DNA from: Dactylorhiza incarnata
Lineage: Eukaryota > Streptophyta > Magnoliopsida > Asparagales > Orchidaceae
DNA: 64,000 bases
Direction of reading: 5' to 3'
Assembly (NCBI GenBank): GCA_033032865.1
Contig: JAWHQI010000148.1
Coordinates: forward strand, 3,367,501 to 3,431,500
The translations under genes were made by a program, and so were the position numbers. The notes below the pieces were generated by a model. That model had not been told where the DNA came from. It worked only from the letters and a program-made list of their open reading frames with translations, and made no database searches. Each line of letters starts with the position of its first letter. Within the stretch, counting starts at the first letter, position 1. This document shows, piece after piece, positions 41,587 to 53,534 of this stretch.

Positions 41587-43235
41587 AATACCCGCATACT
41601 TGAGGTTTTGTTATTCTAGAGCAAAAGTATGAAACATAATTTATAAGACATCCATAAATTTTTTAATTATAAACTAAAATTTCATTTAACCAAAAGTTAG
41701 GTTAAAAATAAATTCTAGGAGAAATTAAGTCCTAAGTTATGATAATGATTTGAAAAGAGAGGAAATGTTTAGGCAAGGACTTCTCAAAATAACTAACTAG
41801 CAAACAAAATTGTAGAAATTATAAAACTAAATTAGATTAAAATTATAAGAACTCTGTCTTAAAAGAAACTTAAAGAAAAGTAACTTACTAAATATTGCTC
41901 ACTTCATAATTTAAACTAAATCTAGATCAATGATAATTGGCTAAGGGGGATTTCACAAAATTTGGCATAAGAAGAGATCTTTGAAACTCAAAATTTATTT
42001 TCTAATTTGTATATGTTTAGGAGTAATGAATTTTATCCTCTTACTCCATGTCATATAATCTTTTATAATTCTCTTCTAATACAAACCCAAAATGTATATG
42101 TTTAGGAGTAATGAATTTTATCCTCTTACTCCATGCCATATAATCTTTTAAATGATTTTTGGTGCATATGTTTAGGGAATAATGAATTTTATCCTCTTAT
42201 TCCCATGACATATGATCTTTTAAAACACTTTTTAATGCCATCAAAAGGGGTGAGTAGGAAAGATTTCTAGCTTATAAATTAAATTATGTTGAGAGCAAAT
42301 TCTAGTAAATTTAAATTTCCTAAGATCTAAAAAGCTGGAAGAAAATATAATAGAAATCTAAAGAGGTTTGGCAAATTTACCATAAAATGAAGCTACTTAA
42401 AATAAAAAGAGATGTCATGCAAAAGAAAATTCTCTAATCAAGCTCAAACCATAAAATGATTCTTAAAACAAGATTACCTAAAATTTAGATTTAACAAACT
42501 ATGATAAACAAAATTTTAGCCAATTAAAAACATAAAAATGTTTATAAATATTTTCAACTAAATTTCTAAAAAATCACAAAAACAACAAGTAGGGGTTTAA
42601 TAAAAAAAATTGGTTTTTGTTCTAAGTTTTTCATTTTTTTTTTGGAATTTTTGATATATTTTTTTTGATAATAAAAGAAAGGAAACTAGTAAACCTAACA
42701 AATTTTTTTGTTAACTCTTGGATTTCCGGAGGTATACCCATGAAGGTTTCTCAACGGTACAAGGAGGTGCGATGGGATGATAACCCAAACGTCCCTTTCC
42801 AAGATTTAAATTTTTTATTTTTTATTTTTTTTTAAAATTTTTGGGTTTTACAAGTGCTTAAATAAAAGAAGATATAAGAAAATATTATTTATTTATTTTT
42901 GAAGATTTTCTAAATTAAGAACAACATTTTTAAGAGCTATTTACACCCCTATACTTAAAGTTAAACATTGTCCCAAATATTTAAAACTAAGTATGAAGTA
43001 GAAAAAGGAGAAAAAGTAAATAATGTGCAAGACAAAACAAAAATAAATACAAGATAAAAGAGAAGGAAGAAGGAAAAAAGGCTTCCCTGATTTTGAGGAT
43101 GCGGGGGGAAGCGACGGTTACCTACACAACACGTTAAAGAAGAAATAAAAACAAAGGAAAACAATAAAAATATAATTTTGGGGTGCCTCCCAAAAGCGCT
43201 TTGTTTAAGGTCGCGTAGCTTGACCCAATTGGCGC
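41587..43235 (-). other. 3' region of Athila-A
   Basis: AT-rich, no credible ORF. 'atatgttta-ggagtaatgaattttatcctctta' occurs three times (about 42011, 42096, 42166). 42711-42805 is a near copy of 48645-48745. 'gcgcttttgggaggcacccc' (minus, about 43180-43200) is a phrase usual just after Athila integrase. Confidence 0.7.
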
Positions 43236-44718
43236 TCACGATATTGGTGGAAGAATTATTGAATCACTCTTTTCGTTCGATAGATCTCTTGGAAGATATA
43301 ACTTAAGATGATGCCCGTTAACTTTGAAGGAACCTTTTTTCGGGTGGGAAATTAGAATTGTCCAATAGGACCAAACCTCTTTAACAATAAAGGGTCCGGA
43401 CCATCGAGATTTTAGCTTTCCCGAAAAAAGGAGAAGATGAGAATTATAAAGGAGGACGAGATCGCCCGGCGAAAAAGTTTTTGGAAATTTTATATGTTTA
43501 TCGTGGTAAAACTTTGTTCGCTCCTTATATAATTTGTTACTTTCGTACGCATTCGCACGCCACTCGTCTAATTCGTTTATTTGGAATTTTCTTTGCTCGG
43601 ACGCTAACGTAGAATCGAGGTTTAAAAATTTAAGCGCCCAAAATGCGCGGTGTTCTAGTTCGACCGGAAGGTGGCAAGCCTTTCCATAAACCATTCGATA
43701 CGGTGTACAACTGATAGCGGTCTTGTACGTCGTTCGATAGGCCTATAGCGCATCATCGAGCTTAAGTTCCCAATCCTTCCGATTTATAGAAATAGTTTTT
43801 TCTAATATTCGCTTTAATTATCGATTTACGACTTCGACTTGGCCGCTCATTTGTGGGTGATAAGCAGTGGAGAGTTTGTGCGTGACACCATGTTTTGCTA
43901 AAAAAATTATGAATTGGCAATTGCAAAAATGGGTGCCCCGATCACTAACTATAGCGCGTGGCGTACCAAATCGAGAGAATAATTTTTTTAAAAAGTTAAC
44001 GATGACTCTCACATCATTGGTGGGGAGAGCTTGCGCTTCCGCCCACCTCCACACATAGTCGACCGTAACGAGAATGTATTTGTTTGAAAAAGAGGGAGCG
44101 AGAGGACCAACGAAATCAATACCCCAAAGATAAAAAAAATTTGCATTCTATGAAAATATTTTGGGGCATCTCATCCCGGCGGGAGATGTTCCCCGACCGT
44201 TGGCAGCTATCGCAAGTACTCATAAAGGTGTCAGCATATTTGAAGATTTTGGGCCAATAAAAGCCCGCCTCCAGCGCCTTTCTCGCAGTTCGGTTTGCTT
44301 GATAATGACCATCGGTTGGTCCCTCGTGACAATGCCGTAAAATTTTTAGACCTTCCTCCCTCGACACGCATCTTCTCACTACCTGGTCTGCACAAACACG
44401 GAATAAAAAGGGGTGCTCCCAAAAATAATTCTTTAAATCAGAAAAGAATTTCTTCTTTTGCTGACTCGAGAATTCTCTTGGTAGGACCCAGGCTACTAGA
44501 TAATTAGCCAAATCTGCAAACCAGGGGGTGGAAGATAAATTTATATTTTCGAGAGCAAGGAGGCGCTCTTCAGGGAATTTATCATTAATGCCGGTTTCTA
44601 TTAATGCTTCAGAGGCGGGGTTTTCTAAACGGGAAAGATGGTCGGCTGCCAAGTTTTCGGCTACCCTTTTGTCCAGGATCTCTAAATCAAACTCGTGCAA
44701 GAAGAGGATCCATCGCAA
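43236..44718 (-). pseudogene. Integrase of Athila-A
   Basis: Zinc region 'HCHEGPTDGHYQANRTARKAL...STCDSCQRSGNISR' (about 44330-44170), core Asp in 'WGIDFVGP' (about 44118), second Asp in 'IVSDRGTHF' (about 43953), Glu in 'GQVEVVNR' (about 43830). C-terminal '[17 protein letters not shown]' and '[12 protein letters not shown]'-like text run to the stop at 43236. The upstream part of the first frame still contains the RNase H end ('ENLAADHLSRLEN'). Frame changes occur near 44130 and stops near 43815 and 43740. Confidence 0.85.
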
Positions 44719-45960
44719 AATACGGGGCTTGGTGTTCGATTTACTTAAAAGATATCTAAGCGCAGAGTGATCTATGAAGACGATAACTTTGTAGAGCGTG
44801 ATGTACGACCTACACTTATCAAAAGCAAAAACGATGGCTAGAAGCTCCTTCTAGGTAGTGGTGTAGTTCGCTTGTGCCGACGTGAGTGTCTTGCTAGCAT
44901 AATAAATTGGGTGGAAATACTTACTCACTCGTTGACCTAATATGGCGCCTACTGTAATATCACTCGCGTCACACATAATTTTGAATGGTAGCGACCAATC
45001 CGACGCATCTAGAATCAGAGAATTTATAAGCTTTTCTTTGATAAGTTTAAAGGCCAAATGGCATTCGTTGTTAAAAAGGAAGGAAGACTCTTTCTCGAGG
45101 AGATGGGTTAACGGCTTCGTGATTTTGTAAAAAATTTGTATAAAGCGCCGAAAAAACCATGTGTGTCCTAGGAAACTTCTAATGGCTTTTACATTCGTTG
45201 GAGGGGGGAGTTTTTCGATTACTTCGATCTTGGCCCTATTGACTTCGATCCCTTTGCCCGAAATTTTATGGCCAAGAACTAATCCTTCTTTGACCATAAA
45301 ATGACATTTCTCCAAATTAAGAGTGAATATTTGTTTCCTCACAACGTTGTAACACACGCTCGAGAGTTTTTAAATAATTTTTGAAAGAGTTTCCGAAAAT
45401 GGAAAAGTTATCCATGAAAACTTCCATCACTTCCTCTACTAACTCGTCGAATATCGCCAGCATACATCTTTGGAATGTAGCTGGTGCGTTACAAAGAACA
45501 TATGGCATCCTTCGATAAGCGAAGGTGCCAAAGGGACAAGTGAATGTTGTTTTCTCTTGATCGTCGGGCGAAATAGGGATTTGAAAATATCCCGACAAAC
45601 CATCGAGAAAACAATAGTAGGAGTGACCTGAAAGTCGCTCTAAGATTTGATATATAAAAGATAACGGGAAGTGATCCTTACAGGTGGCATCATTTAGTTT
45701 TCGATAATCAATGCACATCCGCCAACCCGTAATGGTACGGGTTGGGATCAATTCGTTATTTTCATTTGCTACTACAGTTACGCCGCCTTTTTCGGCACGA
45801 CTTGTACTGGGCTAACCCAAGTACTATCCTATATCGGGTCGATGATTCACGCGTCTAAAAGTTTGATAACTTTGGCCTTAAGGACTTTTTCATATTCGGT
45901 TTTAGCCGTCATTGAGGTTGGACTGTGTTGCGGGAATTATCTTTGAAAAAGATTTTGTAA
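44719..45960 (-). pseudogene. Reverse transcriptase and RNase H of Athila-A, active site changed
   Basis: 'WRMCIDYRKLNDAT', 'YCFLDGLSGYFQI' (first catalytic Asp) and 'FGTFAYRRMPYVLCNAPATFQR' are clear RT blocks. The conserved F-M-D-D box reads 'VFMDNFSIFG', so the second Asp of the metal-binding pair is Asn. RNase H follows with 'FKIMCDASDITVGAILGQR' and 'IYYASKTLTSAQANY'. A frame change lies near 45340 and a stop near 44851. Confidence 0.85.
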
Positions 45961-46028
45961 GTGTAGAAGGAAGGGTTAATACCCTTGATATCCAATATTT
46001 TCCACGCAATTGCGTGTCGATGATTGCT

Positions 46029-47125
46029 TCAGACTATAGTCAATTCAGCAATTTTTGAATCGCTATGTTCGGATGATACAATAATGGGTAGCTTAGAGTC
46101 TTTTTCTAGAAATAAATATTTTAAGTGAGGAGGGAGTTGTTTTAATTCTAAGATGGGTGGCTCTTCATATGAAGTCTTAATTTTCAAATTTTCTAAATAT
46201 AATGGTTCGGGTGGTGTGGAGCGAGAGACTTCTTCTTCAAGACAAAAAAGCTCGGTGAGCTCGGAATCATTACTCGATGTGGAGACAAACTTAGGAAGAG
46301 GATAAAACTCGTTCTCAAAACACTCTTCTAAATAGAAGCACAAATCGCCATTCTCTAAGGTATTTCGCATAGAGGGATTTATACTAAAAGTAACATCATC
46401 ATCTCCAACCCGAAGGAGTAGCTTTCTGTTACTTACATTGATAAATGAGCGCGAGGTGGAAAAGAAGGGGCGGCCGAGTATGAGGGGTACTTCGACATCC
46501 TCTTCGATGTCAAGAATGACAAAGTCTACCAGGAAGATGAACTTGTCAACCTTAACGACCATATCCTCCACTATCCCTACCGGATATTTTAATGAACGAT
46601 CCGCTAATTGAATACTCATTCGAGTGGGGCTAGGATTTCCTAGACCTAACTTTTTGAATAACAAAAAATGCATGAGGTTGATGCTTGCTCCAAGATCTGC
46701 TAAGGCGTGTTTTACTAATGAATTGACAAATAGACATGGGATGGAGAACTGTCCCGGGTCATTTGCTTTTTGAGGCAATTTGTTGAGTACAACCGCAGAG
46801 CATTCTGCGTTTAAGGAAATATACTAAATATCTTCTAATTTCTTCTTATTGGAGAGCAACTCCTTAATATATTACACATACTTTGGCATTTGAGAGATAG
46901 CCTCGCAGAAGGGTACATTAATATGGATTCGTTTTAAAATTTATATAAAAAATTGTAATTTTTCTCGGCGCACTCGCTCCTAAGCTTAGATGGATACAGA
47001 ATCTTTAAACTAGAAGCATGCGGAGCTAGCGTAGCGGGCAAATTTGATGATAAAATAGGAGTAGGAGGAGGAGGAGAGGAAGTTACCTTGGGTTCATCCA
47101 GTTTTGAAACCACCTCCTTCCCGCT
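46029..47125 (-). pseudogene. Protease region of Athila-A
   Basis: 46778-46029 is open and contains 'HALADLGASINLM', the Athila version of the aspartic protease active site (D-L-G), and 'VPLILGRPFFSTSR'. The linker 47125-46779 belongs to the same polyprotein but has stops and frameshifts; phrases like 'KCQSM' and 'SPIRRN' remain. Protease would cut the Gag-Pol precursor. Confidence 0.8.
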
Positions 47126-48529
47126 TCAGAGTGTAATCACATTCGCGCTCTCCCTTGGATTTGGCTCCATATTTCCCGGTAGTGCTCCTCGCTGACGCTT
47201 GGAGAACATTTTCGCTAGCTGGCCCACTTGATTCTCTAAATTTTTTATCGGTCTGGTGAGGTTCCGGATGATCGTTTCATTTGGAGCAACATATTTTGCA
47301 AAGACCTCTTCAGGCGGAGAGGGCTTTTGCTGTTGCGGTGGAAAACCGGGTGGATTAAAATTTAGAGGGGGAGTTAAGTTAAGAAGTTGATTAGGGGGTT
47401 GATTCATATTTAAAGGACACTGAGCATTTCCTTGGTTGCTCTACGAGAAATTTGGATGGTTCCTATAACCCGCATTGTAGGTGTTATTGTACGGAGCGGA
47501 GTTCGGGTTATTGGAAGGCCGAGGTGGATTTCCCATGTAGTCAACCTGCTCATCAATTAAAATATTATTAGCCCAAGGAGGAGTGGTGGAGGAATCAGAC
47601 ATCTCCGCCACTTGCTTTGTTAAGCGCTTAACTTGTAAAGCCAAATCAGAAGTAGCGTCTATTTCAAAAATTCCGGCTGGCTTATTAGGCCGTGCTCGGG
47701 GCAAGTTCCATTGATAAACATTCATGGCCATTTCCTCAAAAATCTCTTTAGCGGCCTCTGGGGTCTTTTTATTTAATATACCCCCGACGGCCGCATCAAT
47801 CATTTGCCTAGTTTGGAAATTCAAGCCATTATAAAAGATTTGCACTTGTTGGCAAGTGGGAAGTGTGTGGTGAGGGCATCTACGCAAAAGATCCTTGAAG
47901 CGCTTCCATGTATCATAGAGAGTCTCTGAGTCGATTTGCATAAATGACGCAATATATGTTCGCAGTTTGGCGGTCTTTATAGGCGGAAAATATTTAGTGA
48001 GAATTTTTTCCGTCATGTCAGCCCATGTAGTGATGGACTCCCTAAGAAGTGAGCCCAACCACTGCTTGGCCCTAAATTGCAAAGAAAAGGAAAAAAGATG
48101 TAATCGAATGGCGTCATTGGTGATGCCATTGATTTTAAATGTGTCGCAGATTTCGAGAAAATTAGAAATATGACAGTTTGGATCTTCGTCTGACTGACCA
48201 TCGAAGGTCACAGATTGTTGCACCATTTGTATGATGCTGGACTTGATCTCAAAGTTATTGTTCTCCACCGTGGGGCGAACAATACTTGACTGCGTGCCTT
48301 CCATATTCGGCTGTGCATAATAGGACATGGTCTGTTGCGCGACCTCATTAGTATTTGGCGCGTTAGGATTAGAAAGATTAAGATTAGGATCCATATTGGC
48401 TGTGTTAGTGTCCCCGATTGACTCTTCGAATAATAAGTGTATTTCCTCATCACGAGAACTGCAGCGCCGTGAAAGGGTTCGCTCGATCTTTGGATCAAAA
48501 GTAATATTTGAAGTGCTACCTCGGGTCAT
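47126..48529 (-). pseudogene. Gag of Athila-A, one in-frame stop
   Basis: ATG at 48529 (MTRGSTSN). Residues about 110-250 are the Athila capsid-like domain: 'HISNFLEICDTFKINGITNDAIRLHLFSFSL', then 'AKQWLGSLLRESITTWADM' and 'YFPPIKTAKLR'. A TAG at 47443-47441 interrupts the frame, which then continues in the same frame to 47126 with 'QPPNQLLNLTPPLNFNPPGF' and 'RNLTRPIKNLENQVGQLAKM'. The loss is therefore a single nonsense change. Confidence 0.88.
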
Positions 48530-48860
48530 ACACTAAAAAGGAAAAAGAGAAAGAAGAAAGAGAAAAAGAGAAAAGAGAGAATAATAAACTAAAAATAAAG
48601 AAAGAGGAAAACTTGATTATTATAAAAAATTCTTTTAGGCGGATTAAGTTAGTCTTGGATTTCCCAAGGTATATCCTCTGAAGGGTTCTCACCGGTACTA
48701 GGAGACGTGATGGGATGATAACCCAAACGTCCCTTTCCAAGATTTTGATTACACCTTTAAGATTTTTTTTGGATTCAGAAAAAGTAAAATGAAAGTAAAA
48801 AAAAGAAACATGATAAAATTAATAGCTATCCTCTTTTCAAAATATCTATGCAAAGTCCGG
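48530..48860 (-). other. 5' leader of Athila-A
   Basis: Short leader; 48645-48745 is the partner of the direct repeat at 42711-42805. No ORF. Confidence 0.6.
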
Positions 48861-48877
48861 TCCCGACAACGGAGCCA
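48861..48877 (-). other. Primer binding site of Athila-A (mutated)
   Basis: The minus strand reads TGGCTCCGTTGTCGGGA, 6 nt from the LTR. It matches the TGGCGCCGTTGCCGGGG type at 7644-7626 with two changes. Confidence 0.85.
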
Positions 48878-48883
48878 AAAACT

Positions 48884-50620
48884 TGATATAGAAATTTAGG
48901 GTTTTAGTTAAGCGAAGGGTTATAGATGTTTTCCAAAACAATATCCGATAAAAGCAAGTGTACCTTATCGTCTATAATATAGGATATTTAGAAATACTAA
49001 GGTCGTATTCCTCGGGGCACGTTGATTACTTCTACTTCGAGGAGGTCACAATTATCTTATCTATTAATTTTTGAGGTTTTGTTTTATTTAGCTAAAAAAA
49101 GACAATTTGCAAGCTAAAAGAAAGGGTTAAACGATGGTAAAAAGCTTAGTGCTCAATCAAAAATCACCTTGGAGTGAGAATAATCAAGTGAAAGAAAAAT
49201 AAATCTAATTCCATTTTAATTAAACTACTTGACCGTGGAGGTTCCCGAAGCTTGAACATGCCTCTCTCGAGGTTAATGCCCAACTAAGTTTAGGAAAAAT
49301 CAATCGAACTCTCGTCCAATAATTGATTACCTAAAACTTGCTTTACATTGTGAACCACACTATTGGATTTGACTCCAATCCGAGAGATTTACGTCATCCT
49401 CTCTCAAGGGGTGCGTGCAACTCTCTTTACCCTTGAGTGATCAATTCATACTTTGAGCCTTTCGGCTATCTAAGTATGAAAACTTAAGCGAAAACCATAC
49501 ATCAAAAATATGGTCTCACTAATTAAAAATCAAGGGTAATTCAAGTGTTTACAAAAACAGAAAAAGAGAGCTTAGAAAATCATAACTTGATTATCTCTTC
49601 CTCGGATCATTTCGATCGAGCACAAATGAGAATTAGTTAATCATGGTGGAGAGGAAAGTGAGGAAAAAATAAAGTTGCATGAAGAAAATTAACTAAAATA
49701 GAAGGAGAAAATGAAAGAGAGCAAACTAAATTTTATTGATAACAAAATGGATTACAAGCTTAAAGGAAAATTACAACACTAGCGAGAAAAGATTACAAGA
49801 TCACTAAACTATTGCATTAAAAGAAAACTAGCACATTGCATGAAAGGAAGAGAAAGAGAGAACATGTAAGGGAAAACCATGAAAGAAACATGAAAAAGCT
49901 CACTAACAGCTCTAGCAGCACCTCCCCCTCTCCAAATTTCTGAACCCTGTACTCAAGGAGAACCTCTGAATTTATAGAAAAAATATTCATGTTACACGCC
50001 CTCGGTCACGATCGTGAATGGGGGCGTGTAAGCATTGTTCATCTCAGTTCTGACAAGGCGTGGGCGATTGCGTGACGGCGTGGAGAAAAAGTGCATGTCA
50101 CGGCCGTGACATGTAGTTCACGGGCGTGACCTTGAATGGCTTCATTTAATGCGGTGTGGGCTTGATTGCGGCGCGACGCTGTGCAGGGATCACACGGGAA
50201 AGTCATGGCCGTGACATCTAGGTTACGGGCGTGACTTATGTTGACTTCTCGACGGCACCTCCAAGTCTCGACGCAGCTTGCTGGGAAGATTCTAAGTTTA
50301 CATGCCCTCGGTCACAGGCGTGACTTTGGGTCACGAGCATGACCGAGGGCGTGACTTATTGTGGACTAGCTCAATCAGCGCGGCATCGATTCTGGACTGA
50401 TCTTCAGGTTACACTCCCTTGGTCACGGGCGTGACTGGGGGTGTGTACTTGTAAATTTCTCAAATTTGTCCCAAAATTCTGCAAAAAATGAAATTAAGCT
50501 ACGTTAGAATCAAAATTACAAAAGAACTACTTATAACCTAAAATTGACATGAAAAAGAAAAATTCATTTTAAATCATTACAAAAATATTGATTAAAAAGT
50601 TATATAAATACTACTTATCA
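48884..50620 (-). repeat. 5' LTR of Athila-A (1737 bp)
   Basis: Same ends as the left LTR, followed by TSD AGTAT. The minus-strand TATA is at 49976-49971 and the dyad array at 50000-50450. Many dyads here are damaged by C/T or G/A changes relative to the left copy. Confidence 0.93.
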
Positions 50621-50625
50621 AGTAT

Positions 50626-51353
50626 AAAATAATGAGTTTTTCAATTACAGAACCGCTTGTTGCTTAGTACTCTCTCTCTCACGATTATTCTCAAACATAC
50701 TAACAGAAAAGAGAGAAAAGAATTAACAAGAAGAAGACTTCATTGTTGTGTTGTGAAGGTCAAGAGAAGATTCAAAAGAAAGGTTCAGTGATTCACAAGA
50801 TCTCTAGGCTTACAGTTGGAAGAAGAAGAAGAAGAAGAAGTCTGATCAGTCAAAACTTTAATCTTGAAGCCTTCTCTTCTACAACAGCAAACTCTTCTGT
50901 ATTATTATGTAGGGTTCTTTGTGAACCCGAGCTTGTAGGATCTTGTAAACAGATCTGATTTGGTTGGGTTCTTTTTGATCCTGAGTTTTGTAGGGTTCTT
51001 TGTGAGCATGATTTTGGTAGTATCTTAGTAAAGATCTGAGTTTTGTAAGACTTGTAAAGTCTGAGTTGGTAGGATTCTATGTGAGCCTGAGTTGTAAGAT
51101 CTGCTTATTGAGAAGAGATCTGAGAAGTTGGAGAAGTTGCCTAATTTAGCTTATTGCTAGATAGGTGGGATGGACAATGGAGTACCTCTAGACATATTGT
51201 CTTGTAGGGAACCACTATAAATCTTTTGTGTTTTCTGTGTTACTTTTATGCTTCGATAAATAGATTTTAAAGAAGCAACTAACTGTGAAAATACCTAATC
51301 ACCCCCCCCCCCCCCCCCCCTCTAGGTGTATTATAGACAACCCATATTTTTTA
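50626..51353 (+). repeat. Copia-A 3' LTR, right part
   Basis: It resumes after the AGTAT duplication with 'aaaataatgagtttttcaattacag', matching 31342 onward, and ends after C19 and TCTAGG (51302-51326) near 51353. GTTTT follows as candidate target duplication. Confidence 0.88.
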
Positions 51354-51358
51354 GTTTT

Positions 51359-52181
51359 ATTTATTTTATGTTTTATTCTCTCAGGCTATTGTCGTGTGGT
51401 TGGGTGGATCGCAGCGTCGAAAACCCTCTTTTTGCCTGAACATGCACGGTCGTGCGATTTCCTTCTCGCACAGTTTGGATCGCTCGTGCGCATTCAATAG
51501 CTTGATTCATCCAAAAATGGGTAGTTTGGCTCTGCTCGTGCGATTTGTGCTCGCACGACCATGCAGTTATATTGCACAGTTGTGTGAGGCACAAATCACA
51601 CGGTTGGTCAGCATTTATCAGGTCGCACGAGCGGGGGGGGGGGGGGGGGGGGGGAATGTGTGAATTCCATCTTGGACAGTTTGGGCCGCCCATGCGCGAT
51701 CATTGACCTGTTTAACCCAAAAATCTAGTCTCTGCCCATGCATTTTCTTCACGCATAATTTGGGCAGCTCGTGCAATTATTTTGCATGGTCCTAGGTAGT
51801 ATTTTTATTCCGCATCCAAAATTTCCATTCTTCACGCATGATTTGACGCACGGGCGGGAGCGCCTGTGCTCCAAACCCCATGTGATTATTTTTGCAGATT
51901 GCTATAAATTGTAGGCTCATAAATATTTTTGGAGACTCTGTCCAGACCATAGGGTTTGAGTTCCTGCTCGTGGTTCTTCTTGCTCCAGGCTAGGGTTTCA
52001 TACCATAGTGATTGCCCATCATCCAGAGCCTTCGAGCGAAGTGATTTCTCTGTCATCTTCTCTACCATGCAAGGAAGAGCTAGGGATTGACGTGAACAGT
52101 GTGTACCCTTGAGATGACGGACATCATATGGGATTGTGATATTCCTCCCGGACCCTATAAGCACCCGATGAATGAGAAAAG
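51359..52181 (+). repeat. Athila-C 3' LTR, right part
   Basis: It continues the LTR begun at 30202. It carries the CGCACG/CGTGCG dyad array (51400-51860), a G22 run (51633-51654) and TATAAATT at 51903-51910. The right edge is set by the Sirevirus LTR at 52182; whether the natural LTR end lies before that could not be decided. Confidence 0.65.
51903..51910 (+). promoter_or_regulatory. TATA box of Athila-C LTR
   Basis: TATAAATT in 'gattgctataaattgtagg', after the dyad array. Confidence 0.6.
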
Positions 52182-53534
52182 TGTTGGATCGGTGGGCGCC
52201 CTTAGAGGGGGTGTGATTAAGGGTTTTAAAACTTTTACGATTTAATAGAGTTTAATCAAGTAAGTAGATAGTATTTATAAAAAACTATCTCAGATTAAAC
52301 CTTGCAGTCGGCTTCTCATGAGATTAGGTTGTATTTGGCACGACATATGTAAACTCTATTGCTACCACCTGCGGTAGTGCTACCGCTCGGCGTTAATGAC
52401 AGAGAATGCATATCCTTTTAGATTTCAAAAGACCAGAGATTGCATGACAATATTAGATAAAAAGATAATATTATTGCTTCTAGAAATCATTACAAAAACT
52501 TATCCCAGTGATGCTTGAGATTGAGGTGATTACGTAAAAAACTTTTTGGTTTTTTATACCGACCCTTCTCCCAAGGACCTGTTGGCTTTAGCCGATCTAT
52601 CCCTAGATGCAGCCTCAAGCCTCTTTAGCCTCTCTAGCCCCAAAAAGGCCTCGAGCACCCCCTAGATCTAATCCCAAGACCTAATCGTTGTGTGGCGAAT
52701 TCCCCCTAGTCCTCACAATGCCCTAGTCGCCGACCACGCGGTGAATTCTTTACATGTGATAAAAAGAGTTACAAATAATAAAAATTAAAACATCAAAGAA
52801 ACTCCCTCAAAGGTTGAACTTGAAGATGAAGTTGGTGTAATTGATCTTTCTTCATGTCCTTCGTGTTCACGAACGTTGACGGAGTTCTCTTGACTGCAAA
52901 GAGGAGTCTCTCGCGAATATAGGAGTTGTGGTTTAGATGCATCGTCCAAATCAGCAAATCAAAACGGAGGCAGACAACTCTTTAAATAGGCTCGGATCCT
53001 AGCGCCAGCAGTAGTGCTACCTCCGGGCGGTAGCCTCTTTAGGCAACTAGCTGGCACGTGGATCGGGGCATTTTTGGTAACATTCTGGATCCAAAATTGG
53101 CAACCCATCCTACTGCGTTGCGGTAAGGATAACACTTCGCGTTAGCATTATCTCTTTCCTAGCCATCATATCTCCTTCCATTTCTACTCCTCAATCAGCA
53201 TCATGATCATGTGGTTTCCATAAGCTACCGTCGGGCATTAGTCTTAATGCGTCGTGGTAAAACATACCATATTCAGTACGATATTCCTTTTTCGATGAAT
53301 GTTTCCTTCTCGATGATATTTCCTAATATGCAGAAGCTACCGCCAATGGTAGCGTCAGCGCACCACGCTAGTAGCATAGTAGTGATCAGAAAGGAAATCG
53401 TCATTTATCTTTTTCGTACTCTTAGAGGCTTGAAAGCAGAAGTTCCTACACACTATAAACACGTGGCAAGTGTGATCAAATATAATGAGATTTGTTATTC
53501 TCAAACAAAGAGATGTGGGAAGCATGTTCCAACA
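52182..53534 (-). repeat. 3' LTR of Sire-L (1353 bp)
   Basis: The minus strand starts TGTTGGAACATGCTTCCCAC (compare TGTTGAAACATGCATTCTGC at 62628) and ends 'accgatccaaca', preceded by 'cacaccccctctaaggg'. A minus-strand TATA-like TATTTAAA is at 52988-52981. U3 has 'taccgctcgg', 'gctaccg.c..tggtagc' dyads. A PPT-like AAAAGGGAAAA lies beside it. Confidence 0.8.

Larger units (their letters stand above)
39850..50620 (-). mobile_element. Athila-A: full-length but decayed Athila gypsy element (10.8 kb)
   Basis: Two 1737-bp LTRs flank, on the minus strand, PBS, gag, protease, RT/RNase H, integrase and a long 3' region. Both TG...CA ends and the AGTAT duplication are clear. By eye the LTRs differ at about 7% over the first 250 bp. 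Stops and frameshifts in every gene, plus a lost RT catalytic Asp, make it inactive. No envelope-like ORF was found in the 1.65 kb between integrase and 3' LTR. Confidence 0.93.
30417..51353 (+). mobile_element. Copia-A: decayed Sirevirus-like copia, split by Athila-A
   Basis: Order: LTR (30417-32054), leader, gag, protease remnant, promoter-like spacer, decayed extra ORF, hairpin insertion, PPT (38881-38892), and a 3' LTR in two parts (38893-39849 and 50626-51353). The UBN2-type gag, the GGGGGAG polypurine tract and an additional 3' ORF fit the Sirevirus group. Integrase, RT and RNase H are gone. A TSD candidate is GTTTT on both sides. The LTRs differ at roughly 7-8% of sites over the first 235 bp by eye, so it is much older than Copia-Y. 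Confidence 0.8.

Noticed and set aside
42961..43239. 92-codon frame with hydrophobic 'IIFLLFSFVFISSLTCC' as a possible Athila envelope
   Set aside because: Too short, starts right after the integrase stop in low-complexity T-rich DNA, and lacks receptor-like or coiled-coil regions.
51886..52164. 92-codon minus-strand frame with 'MVEKMTEKSLRSKALDDGQ'
   Set aside because: It lies in the R/U5 part of the Athila-C LTR, antisense to its transcript, with no known domain.
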